Positions 57,290 to 64,000 of a stretch of 64,000 nt of DNA are shown here, piece after piece (within the stretch, counting starts at the first letter, position 1; each line of letters opens with the position of its first letter). The stretch is from Streptomyces graminofaciens (GTDB taxonomy: Bacteria; Actinomycetota; Actinomycetes; Streptomycetales; Streptomycetaceae): positions 1,426,001-1,490,000 of the forward strand of contig NZ_AP018448.1 of assembly GCF_030294945.1 (NCBI RefSeq), read 5' to 3'. The translations under genes and the position numbers were made by a program. Under the pieces are notes generated by a model. The model made no database searches. It saw nothing but the letters and a program-made list of their open reading frames with translations, and had not been told where the DNA came from.

Positions 57290-58702
57290 TCAGGCGTGCG
57301 ACGCGGGCCTGCCGAGCAGCCGCAGCGTGCACGCCGACAGACACAGCAGGGCCGCGCCGCAGGCCAGCGGCAGCGCCGCGTGGCCGGGTGGGAGACCCAG
57401 GCCGGTGACCGCCGCGGCGCCGCCCGCCGCCGTGAGGCAGATCAGGGCCGAGGGCCAGGCCGCCCCGAAGGCCTGGAGCAGCAGCGCGGTCCACAGCACG
57501 GCCGCGAGCAGCAGCAGTGCGGTCGGTTCGGAGCCGGTGAGCAGGGCGGCCGGCAGCAGCGGCGCCAGGTAGCCGAGCAGACAGAGACCGAGGATGCCGG
57601 CCGAGCGCAGCAGGAACCCGACGGGTGTGGCGGTGGACCGCAGCGCGGACACCGACAGACCCCGGTAGCGGTAGAGCAGCCATTCCGCCGGTCCCATGCT
57701 GACGGTCAGCACGATCACGGCGTACGGCTCCTCGCGTCCCTCCAGCAGTACGAGCACCCCGGCGGCCAGGCCGAACAGGCCGTACGGCAGGGACCACAGC
57801 AGGTGTGGTCCGGCGGCGCCGGACGCGGCCGGGGCGCTGCGGGCGGTCCAGAGGGCCCGGCCGGTGACGGCGAGCGTGGCGAGGAGGGCGAGCAGGGGCA
57901 GTCCGGCCCGCAGTTGGGGGCCCGGTTCCCACCAGGGCAGGACCGCGGCTCCGGCGATCAGGGGGCTGAGCGCGGCCAGCAGCAGCCGTTCTCTGCCGAA
58001 CACCAGCAGGACGCCCGCCGCCGCGAGGTAGGCGGACTGTCCGGCGGCGATCAGGATCACGGCGCCGCTCTCGGCGGGCAGTGCCGCGACCCCCGTGGCG
58101 ACCGCCGCGCCCAGGGGCGCGCCGACGAGGAGCGTACGGCCCGCCTCGCGTCGCCCGGTCGCCATCCGCAGATGCGCGCGGTGGCCGAGCGCCTGGCCCC
58201 AGGCCCAGGAGACGAGTCCCGCCAGGACGAGGACCGGGATGTGTGCTCCGGCGTTCCACAGCGGGGTGGTGAGGAGATACGCGAGGCCCGGCAGGGCGAA
58301 CAGCACACCGCGCAGGAGGCAGCGCACCGTGTCCGGGCGCCAGGGGTCCGGCCCCCGCGGGGGGTCCGGGAAGGTCCGCGGCACCTTCTCGTACAGCGCG
58401 GCGGCGAGGGAGAACAGATTGGGGTGGCCGTACCGTTCCTTGATGACGGAGGCGGGCATGCCCTCCGCCTCCAGGAGTGCGGCCACCTCGTAGGGGTGGA
58501 CGGCCGGGCCGATGCGGTCGGCGAGTTCGGCGGCGAGACCGTTGACCGCCTCCTCGTCGGGGCCGCGCCGGGGCAGGCGGATGACGAGGGTGGTGTCGTC
58601 GAGGGCCCAGCTCGGGCGGCGGTGTATGAGGCGCCGGTCGGCCAGCCGGATCGCCAGCGTGTCCTGGTCGCCGCCGGGTTCCAGTGACATGGGGCCGCTC
58701 AT
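57290..58702 (-). CDS. Multi-pass membrane protein of the polysaccharide operon (470 aa)
   Basis: A cytosolic N-terminus of ~120 residues (PYEVAALLEAEGMPASVIKE, RYGHPNLFSLAAALYEKVPR) precedes about ten to eleven transmembrane helices in two halves (~130-260 and ~275-465). It overlaps the PelF-type gene by ATGA, so the two are co-translated. By position it stands where Pel systems have the PelG/PelE membrane partners of PelF, but I see no clear PelG sequence pattern. It is the best candidate for polymer export or for anchoring the glycosyltransferase. Confidence 0.7.
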   Translation of the reverse strand: MSGPMSLEPGGDQDTLAIRLADRRLIHRRPSWALDDTTLVIRLPRRGPDEEAVNGLAAELADRIGPAVHPYEVAALLEAEGMPASVIKERYGHPNLFSLAAALYEKVPRTFPDPPRGPDPWRPDTVRCLLRGVLFALPGLAYLLTTPLWNAGAHIPVLVLAGLVSWAWGQALGHRAHLRMATGRREAGRTLLVGAPLGAAVATGVAALPAESGAVILIAAGQSAYLAAAGVLLVFGRERLLLAALSPLIAGAAVLPWWEPGPQLRAGLPLLALLATLAVTGRALWTARSAPAASGAAGPHLLWSLPYGLFGLAAGVLVLLEGREEPYAVIVLTVSMGPAEWLLYRYRGLSVSALRSTATPVGFLLRSAGILGLCLLGYLAPLLPAALLTGSEPTALLLLAAVLWTALLLQAFGAAWPSALICLTAAGGAAAVTGLGLPPGHAALPLACGAALLCLSACTLRLLGRPASHA

Positions 58703-60198
58703 CCGGCCACCGTGCTGATCGGGGCGAGCGGGGCCGACGGGACCGCCAACCGGTGCTCCGGCTTGGGAAGTTCGAGATAGATGGCGCGGAAGGTGTCGAT
58801 GGTCTGGCGGAGGGTGAACTGCTCGATCACCCGCAGCCGGGCCGCCTCGCCCATCGCCGCGCGCCGCGCCGGGGCGCCCAGGAGTGCCAGCGCGGCCGCG
58901 GCCATCGCCGCCGGGTCACGCGGCGGTACGACGAGCCCGGTGTCGCCGACGGCCTCCCGTACGCCGCCGACGTCGGTGGAGACGGTCGCCCGGCCGCACG
59001 ACATGGCCTCGATCAGGGTGAAGGGGAAGCCCTCGCTGATGCTGGAGAGCATCACGACGTTCCCGGCCGCGTAGGCGTCCTTGATGTCGTCGACGCGGCC
59101 CTCGAAGGTGACGGCGTCCGCGTGCCCGAGTTCGGCGGCGAGCGCCTCGCAGCGCTCCCGGTAGGCCTCGCCGCCGCGCGGGGTGCCGCCGAACAATCTC
59201 AGCCGGGTGTCCGGGAGTTGGGCGCGGACCATGGAGAAGGCCCGGATGAGGGTCTCCAGGTCCTTGATCGGGTCGACGCGGCCCGCCCAGCTGAGGGTGA
59301 GCGTGTCCGGCTCCGGTCCGGCGGGCGGGAAGGCCGCGGGGTCGACGCCGTTGTAGACCGTGCGTATGGACTCCGGGTCGGCGCCGCCCTGTTCCTCCCA
59401 GAGCCGGTTGTAGCGGTTGCCGGGGGTGATCAGGGCGGCCCTGCGGTAGCTCTCCTCCGCGAGCAGCCGGAAGAAGCCGAGGACGACGGCCTTGACGGGC
59501 CAGCGGTAGGGGGCGGTGCGGTAGCCGAGGTAGCGCTCGCGCAGATAGACGCCGTGCTCGGTGAGCAGTAGGGGTACGCCGTGGTGTTCGAGGGCGGCGA
59601 GGCCGGGCAGGACGGCGACGCCGCCGCTGACCGCGTGCGCGACCCCGTACTCGGGAGGTGGCGCGGCCAGCGGGCGCAGGGCGTGTTCGAGCAGGGAGGT
59701 CGCGGTGAGCGCGTCGTGCAGGTTTGGGCGGGCCTCGCGTACGGCCAGGCCCGGGCGGTTCCATATGCCGGTCAGGACGGCGATCGCCCGGTCGCCGCGC
59801 AGGAAGGGGCTCAGTGTTCCGTCCGCCGCGGCCCGCGCCATGGCGTACAGGGCGGGCGCGAAAGCCGACTCGGCGTGCGGGTCGAGCAGGGCGGTGAGGA
59901 ACTGTTCGTAGGCGTGGGTGAGTCGGTTGCGGGCGCGGCCCCGGGGCGGACGGCCATCCGGCGGGGCGCCCCACATGGGGACGGACAGGACGCGTGTCAC
60001 ATGTGCGGGCAGGTCCCAGACGACGGGTTCGCGTCCGGTCCCGGTGACGGCGATGACGTCGAAGTCGAGGTCGGGCATGCCCTGTACGAGCTGGTCGCAC
60101 CAGACGCTGACGCCGCCGTGACTGTGTGGGTAGGTGCCTTCGGTAAGCAGTGTGACGCGCGTCGCGTCACTGTTTCGCGCTCCGTGAGGAACGGGCAT
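58699..60198 (-). CDS. PelF-type GT4 glycosyltransferase (499 aa)
   Basis: The N-terminal LLTEGTYPHSHGGVSVWCDQ is the hallmark of PelF, the synthase of the Pel polysaccharide. The nucleotide-sugar half shows LSWAGRVDPIKDLETLIRAF, GGTPRGGEAYRERCEALA, and SSISEGFPFTLIEAMSCGRA with the E-x7-E motif. It is a soluble GT-B enzyme that works with a membrane partner, here probably the overlapping 470-aa protein. PelF uses UDP-GalNAc/GlcNAc in Pseudomonas; substrate here is inferred. Confidence 0.9.
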   Translation of the reverse strand: MPVPHGARNSDATRVTLLTEGTYPHSHGGVSVWCDQLVQGMPDLDFDVIAVTGTGREPVVWDLPAHVTRVLSVPMWGAPPDGRPPRGRARNRLTHAYEQFLTALLDPHAESAFAPALYAMARAAADGTLSPFLRGDRAIAVLTGIWNRPGLAVREARPNLHDALTATSLLEHALRPLAAPPPEYGVAHAVSGGVAVLPGLAALEHHGVPLLLTEHGVYLRERYLGYRTAPYRWPVKAVVLGFFRLLAEESYRRAALITPGNRYNRLWEEQGGADPESIRTVYNGVDPAAFPPAGPEPDTLTLSWAGRVDPIKDLETLIRAFSMVRAQLPDTRLRLFGGTPRGGEAYRERCEALAAELGHADAVTFEGRVDDIKDAYAAGNVVMLSSISEGFPFTLIEAMSCGRATVSTDVGGVREAVGDTGLVVPPRDPAAMAAAALALLGAPARRAAMGEAARLRVIEQFTLRQTIDTFRAIYLELPKPEHRLAVPSAPLAPISTVAG

Positions 60199-60383
60199 GG
60201 TTGTGCTCCACGGCCGAGAAGTGGGGTGGTTCGTGCCGGTCCCGGCCGCCGGCGGGCGGACGGGACCGCAGGGCGGTCCTGGGGTCGGTCCTGGGAACCG
60301 CCTTGTGGTCCGTCCTTGGGTCACGCCTGGGATCGGTGGTCATGAGGTCGGTGCCGGTGGCGGCCCCCGGTGCCGTACGGCGG

Positions 60384-62513
60384 TCAGCTCTCCGCGGTGT
60401 ACGGGACGGGCTCGCTCACGCCGTCGGGGACCTTGGTGTCCGGCGCGGGTTTCGTGGCGGGGGCCGTCTCGGCGGACTCGTCGGCCGGCAGCGCGGCGGA
60501 GGCCGGCAGGGTGAAGTCGAGCGGGGCGCCCGCGGAGGGTGTCCAGCCCGAGACCGCGCCCGCGTAGGCCTCGCCGAAGGCGGCGCCGGCCGACGTCGTC
60601 CCGGTGGGCAGGGTCGCGGTGACCGCCAGCTCGTCCGGTGCCTCGACGGTCACCGTGTCGCCGATGCGGTAGGCGGTGACGTCACCGGCCTGGACGGCCG
60701 TCTTCCAGGCGGCTCTGCGCCGCAGTTCGGCGCCGATGTCCTTCATTCTCAGGTTGACCACGGGGGTGTTGGTGGCGAACAGCGCCGTGTAGCCGTCGAG
60801 GACGCCGTCGAGCACCGGGTAGGCGATGCGGTCCTCGGCCAGGTTCGACTGGTGGATGAAGTGCGGCTTGGGATCATTGGCGAGGACATGGCCGAGGGCG
60901 ATGCGCTTCTCCAGCGGCACGATGACCTCGGCGTAGCCCGTGGCGGTGTCGAGGGGGGCCGACAGGCAGGTGGCGGTGGCGGGGTTGTCCTCGCAGATGC
61001 CGCTGCCGCCCTGGGCGCGGCTGGTGTAGATCCAGTTGTACTCGTCGACCTGCTCGGCCGCCCTGCCCGCGTTGTAGAACACGTTCATCGGGTAGCGGGG
61101 CACGGTCGTGGCGGGGCCGACCTGACGCTGGTCGGGCTCGCGGGAGTTGTCCGAGCCGAGCCAGTCGATGTCGTTGTCGTCGAGGGCGAGCGCCAGGTTG
61201 GGGTTGTCCTCGGTCTGCTGCGGCAGCACTTTCATGCCGGAGTGCTCACCGGTGACCAGCTCACCGTTCTCCAGCGGGAGTCCGGCGCTCGCGCCCCAGA
61301 CGCGGTTGGTGGCGATCTCGTCGGCGATGTCGCTGCGGCCGACCCATTGGGTGGAGCCGTCCGCGTTGGTCGCGCATCTCCAGGGCACGACCGAGGTGTC
61401 CTGGACACAGCCTAGGAAGGCGTGCGTGTAGGTGTGGTTGATCCAGCGGAACTCGGCGCGGTCCGCGATCAGCTTGTCGGCGAGCGCGTCGTCGCCGTTG
61501 TTGTCCCCGCGGTGACCGACGCTGCCCGCGCCGTTGTAGGCGAGGTCGAGGGTGAAGTCGTTCTCGGTCTGCCAGGCGGTGGCGTGGTCGACGTCGGCCG
61601 TGGTCATACGGATCGGGTCGGGCTCGGCGTTCGGGTCCGTGCAGTCGACGTCACCGGGGGTGCAGTTCAGCTCGGTGTTCCAGCGGTCGTCGGCGGCGAA
61701 CACGTCGTCGACGTGCACGGCGAAGTAGTTCCGCGAGGCGCCCAGGTGCACACCGCCGGTCATCCACTCCACGATGCCGCGGGCCAGCAGCCGGAACTGC
61801 TGCTGGTACCGGTTGTAGACGAAGGTGACGACGAGCTCGCGCCGCCCGTCGTGCTTGTACTCGCCCACGAGCGTGCCCTTGGTGGACTGCCCGGGGACCG
61901 TCGCCTCGACGTAGGGGGTGAAGTCGGCTCCGGCGACGGGGGTCGACAGGTAGGCGTAGCTCTCGCCGATCGCCGGGTCGTTGTCCTCGAAGGGCACCGC
62001 CCCGTCGAGATAGCCGAAGGGGCCCGACTTGCCGGCGGCGGTCACCTCGGCCTCGGCGCCGTCGAGGCTGCCGGAGTAGCCACCGTGGACCGGATACTGC
62101 AAACCGGCTTCTGGACGCGCGTAGGTGTAGGCGTCGACTTGAGGAATCGCGTACGTCTGCTCGTACGCCGCGAGCGCCGCCATCTCGGCGGAACCGGCCG
62201 GGAACGGGTTGTCGTTGGGCAGCACCACGGCCTGGAACCTCGCGCGCGGCCTGCCGTCGACGGTGTCCGCGAGGAAGCCCGCGTCGATCACGGTCCGGCC
62301 GGAGTCATTGAGGTCGATCTCGGTGTACGGCGTGCCGGCCGCGGTCAGTTCGGCGGCTATCGCGTCGGTGGAAGGGCCGCCGTCGCTCACTATGAGGACG
62401 CGCAGATCGATGCGGGGCGTGGTGCCATCGGCGTGTGCGGCGCCGGTCGGCAGGCCGAGTGCGGCGATGAGCGCGCCCACCGTGAGCATGGTGGTGCGTA
62501 AGGTCCGCGTCAT
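60384..62513 (-). CDS. CE18/Agd3-like secreted polysaccharide deacetylase (709 aa)
   Basis: Signal peptide at 1-28 (ending GAAHADG). A large N-terminal region (~35-255) with carbohydrate-binding character precedes the NodB-type catalytic domain. Its metal motifs are NYFAVHVDDVF (Asp269/Asp270) and WINHTYTHAF (His360, His364). The domain order and motifs resemble Agd3 of Aspergillus, which partly deacetylates galactosaminogalactan, and the deacetylase part of PelA. Deacetylation would make the polymer cationic and adhesive. A Pro/Ala/Glu-rich tail ends the protein. It leads the operon; 185 bp separate it from pelF. Confidence 0.85.
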   Translation of the reverse strand: MTRTLRTTMLTVGALIAALGLPTGAAHADGTTPRIDLRVLIVSDGGPSTDAIAAELTAAGTPYTEIDLNDSGRTVIDAGFLADTVDGRPRARFQAVVLPNDNPFPAGSAEMAALAAYEQTYAIPQVDAYTYARPEAGLQYPVHGGYSGSLDGAEAEVTAAGKSGPFGYLDGAVPFEDNDPAIGESYAYLSTPVAGADFTPYVEATVPGQSTKGTLVGEYKHDGRRELVVTFVYNRYQQQFRLLARGIVEWMTGGVHLGASRNYFAVHVDDVFAADDRWNTELNCTPGDVDCTDPNAEPDPIRMTTADVDHATAWQTENDFTLDLAYNGAGSVGHRGDNNGDDALADKLIADRAEFRWINHTYTHAFLGCVQDTSVVPWRCATNADGSTQWVGRSDIADEIATNRVWGASAGLPLENGELVTGEHSGMKVLPQQTEDNPNLALALDDNDIDWLGSDNSREPDQRQVGPATTVPRYPMNVFYNAGRAAEQVDEYNWIYTSRAQGGSGICEDNPATATCLSAPLDTATGYAEVIVPLEKRIALGHVLANDPKPHFIHQSNLAEDRIAYPVLDGVLDGYTALFATNTPVVNLRMKDIGAELRRRAAWKTAVQAGDVTAYRIGDTVTVEAPDELAVTATLPTGTTSAGAAFGEAYAGAVSGWTPSAGAPLDFTLPASAALPADESAETAPATKPAPDTKVPDGVSEPVPYTAES

Positions 62514-62763
62514 GCGGTGCAGTCCCCTCCCCGGGCAGGGGTGAGCGCGGCTCCCGCAGAGCGGACGCACCCCCTTGCGCGACGCCGGCTCCCCCCTCAG
62601 AAGTCGGTCGTCGACGCATCCGTCGCGTCACATAGTGGTGGCTCTGTGCAGCTTTCGTGGTGATGCAGCGAAACATGACGAAAAAGCGCAGGTGTCCAAC
62701 AGGGGTGACCTGGAACCGAATTGACGTTTTTTCCATCGTCCAGGAGCTTTGCGCCGGATGGCC

Positions 62764-62800
62764 CCCGAAGGGCCCGGCGCGCTGGTCCGGGCCCTTCGGG
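62764..62800. promoter_or_regulatory. Perfect 14-bp stem-loop in the deacetylase leader region
   Basis: CCCGAAGGGCCCGG pairs perfectly with CCGGGCCCTTCGGG around 9 nt. It is 250 bp upstream of the deacetylase start and 285 bp upstream of the divergent gene. It could attenuate read-through in either direction. Apart from this hairpin and the dre site, the 572-bp gap shows no gene. Confidence 0.55.
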
Positions 62801-62840
62801 ACGCACCGGCGGACCGCGTGGGCCCGCCGGACCGATCGCC

Positions 62841-62856
62841 AGTGGTCCAGACCACA
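62841..62856. promoter_or_regulatory. DasR-responsive element (dre)-like operator
   Basis: AGTGGTCCAGACCACA matches the dre consensus AGTGGTCTAGACCACT at 14 of 16 positions, with perfect GTGGTC/GACCAC arms. DasR is the GntR-family regulator of N-acetylglucosamine use in Streptomyces. The site is 328 bp upstream of the deacetylase gene and 230 bp upstream of the divergent 63086 gene, so either or both may respond. Confidence 0.7.
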
Positions 62857-63085
62857 AATGTGAGCCCGGTCACAGATCATTTCAGGTCACTCCCACCGTG
62901 GTCGGTCATTTCCCCGAGGGAGCGTCAGGCGTGGAGCACGCGCGTCTCGGGCGTGCAGGCCGGCCCGCCGCTGGACGACACCACCGGAATCAGCGACATG
63001 GTGACGCGGGCCCGGCCGAGTGGCGCCTACGGCTGATGGAGGGCCTCCGGCTGCGGGGGCCCGCGCATCGTGCGATAACGGCACC

Positions 63086-63862
63086 ATGGCAGAGATTCCC
63101 ACGGCCAAGGCCGCTGAACTCAAGATCAGTTTCTCCGGCGACGAGGCACGGAAGGCGGCCTGTGCGCTCGGGCTGCAGAGCAGTGCGGGCCGCAGTCGCA
63201 CGATCCACTTCTGGGACGCGCCGAGGAAGGGCTCCGAGGGCATCGTGCTGCCCTTCCTCGAACGCGGGGTCATCCTCCGGCTGCGGCTGGACGACGCGGA
63301 CCACGGGGCGAAGCGCAAGGGGGACATGACCGTCAAGCTGCGGCCGTGTCCCCCGCTGCCGTCCGACTGGCAGGAGGAGATCAAGAACGAGGACGACGAC
63401 TGGGAGTTCACGATCGAGGAGGACCGGGCGGGCCCCTCCTTCGTACCCGTGCCGGCCGCCTCGCTCCAGGCCGACCGCAAGTTCGAGGCGGCGCTCCTCC
63501 GGTCGGCGCTCGCGTCCGAACGCGGCGCCCTGGACCATCTCCTCACCGACCCGCACCACGGCCTTCTCGAGGACGCCGCCGGTCTGAAGAAGGGCGACCT
63601 CTCCGACCTCAGGGCGCTGGGCCCGGTGTACAGCGTCAAGTGGAAGCAGGAGTGGGACGAACTGGCCGTGGCCATCGAGGAGTGGACGGTCAAGGACCTG
63701 CGTTTTCTGGAGATCTCGGTCCGATCGAGCACGGCGGAGGCGGCCGACACCGGGCGACTGCTCGAACGGGCCCTGCGTGGACGCGGCATCGAGCCGCCGC
63801 CGTCCGGCGAGACCAAGACGCGGATGGCGCTGACGGTCCTCGCCCGCGACCTGGTGCCCTGA
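63086..63862 (+). CDS. CYTH-like hypothetical protein (258 aa)
   Basis: The N-terminal half has a tunnel-fold-like pattern (RTIHFWDAPRKGSEGIVLPF, LERGVILRLRLDDAD, GDMTVKLRPCPPLP) similar to CYTH/triphosphate-tunnel proteins, where such basic and acidic strands bind triphosphates. The N-terminal E-x-E-x-K motif is not clear, so the assignment is weak. The C-terminal half has YSVKWKQEWDELAVAIEEWT and LRFLEISVRSS. The start at 63086 fits the coding pattern; a strong terminator follows. Confidence 0.6.
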   Translation: MAEIPTAKAAELKISFSGDEARKAACALGLQSSAGRSRTIHFWDAPRKGSEGIVLPFLERGVILRLRLDDADHGAKRKGDMTVKLRPCPPLPSDWQEEIKNEDDDWEFTIEEDRAGPSFVPVPAASLQADRKFEAALLRSALASERGALDHLLTDPHHGLLEDAAGLKKGDLSDLRALGPVYSVKWKQEWDELAVAIEEWTVKDLRFLEISVRSSTAEAADTGRLLERALRGRGIEPPPSGETKTRMALTVLARDLVP

Positions 63863-63877
63863 CGGACTCCGCGCCGA

Positions 63878-63915
63878 CGGCCCCGGCACCCGGCCCTTCC
63901 CCGCTGCCGGGGCCG
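63878..63915 (+). terminator. Perfect 11-bp intrinsic terminator-like stem-loop
   Basis: CGGCCCCGGCA pairs with TGCCGGGGCCG around 16 nt, 16 bp after the CYTH-like stop codon. Confidence 0.7.
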
Positions 63916-63979
63916 GGCCGGGACGAGTCCTCGGTGCTAGCGTGAGGGAACGTAGGCCGACTCGTGCAGAGGCGACCGT

Positions 63980-64000
63980 GTGCCCAGCGGCTGTACGAGG
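63980..64000 (+). CDS. Possible first codons of the next gene
   Basis: AGAGGCGACC precedes GTGTG near the right edge, and a GTG at 63980 (or 63978) opens a frame to the end of the window. Seven codons are too few to identify anything. Confidence 0.2.

Noticed and set aside
56186..58687. An 833-codon + strand frame
   Set aside because: Antisense to the SDR and membrane protein genes; composition is Gly/Arg/Glu low complexity.

Overview
The window is high-GC actinobacterial DNA with Streptomyces-type coding: GTG starts, 4-base ATGA/GTGA gene overlaps, DasR-like and LAL-type regulation, Tat/lipoprotein exporters. It falls into two parts that meet near 27.2 kb.

Region 1 (1 to about 27.24 kb) is the right-hand part of an integrated mobile element whose left end lies outside the window. 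From right to left it holds a tyrosine integrase (25870-27204, +), an XRE-type regulator (25023-25439, +), and a control region with two sets of operator-like repeats. A long leftward early transcript follows: an XRE regulator and an excisionase-like protein, then about 40 mostly small, translationally coupled genes. Recognisable replication and recombination genes are a 40-aa protein with a clamp-binding-type QLALF motif, a DnaN sliding clamp, a shortened second clamp-like protein, a RecB/Cas4-type exonuclease followed by a phiC31-Gp3-like protein, several HTH proteins, an initiator-like protein whose gene contains iterons, and a DnaB-type helicase interrupted at its Walker A motif by a class 3 intein. 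A PD-(D/E)XK nuclease follows. Further left are a GIY-YIG-like nuclease with four zinc modules, a pair of NUDIX genes on the + strand, and at the edge Spd-like plasmid-transfer membrane proteins. The element therefore mixes phage-like replication with AICE/plasmid-like cargo. No structural phage genes and no TraB are visible in this window.

The junction appears to lie inside a host gene. A secreted alpha-amylase (27212-29503, -) loses GH13 region IV and its C-terminal domain exactly where the element begins, and its last codons come from the element.

Region 2 (27.2-64 kb) is ordinary chromosome, rich in carbohydrate genes: the interrupted amylase; a GH29 alpha-L-fucosidase; an isochorismatase-like hydrolase with an NCS1 permease; a large LuxR-family ATPase regulator; a lipoprotein; a cobalamin-riboswitch-led B12/corrinoid ABC transporter (permease, ATPase, binding protein); a GH2 beta-galactosidase with a one-base frameshift; a long-form GAPDH; a sugar ABC transporter preceded by a LacI-like sensor that lacks its DNA-binding domain; and two SpoIIE/RsbU-type phosphatases.

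The most interesting chromosomal unit is 52.5-62.9 kb, transcribed leftward. It encodes a CE18/Agd3-like polysaccharide deacetylase, a PelF-type glycosyltransferase, a multi-pass membrane protein, two SDR sugar-nucleotide enzymes, a nucleotidyltransferase, a Spherulin-4 (GH135-like) protein and a GH114 lipoprotein. This closely parallels the parts list of the fungal galactosaminogalactan and bacterial Pel pathways. A near-consensus DasR site (dre) lies upstream, suggesting control by amino-sugar status. A CYTH-like gene (63086-63862, +) is divergent from it, and the next gene may begin at the right edge.
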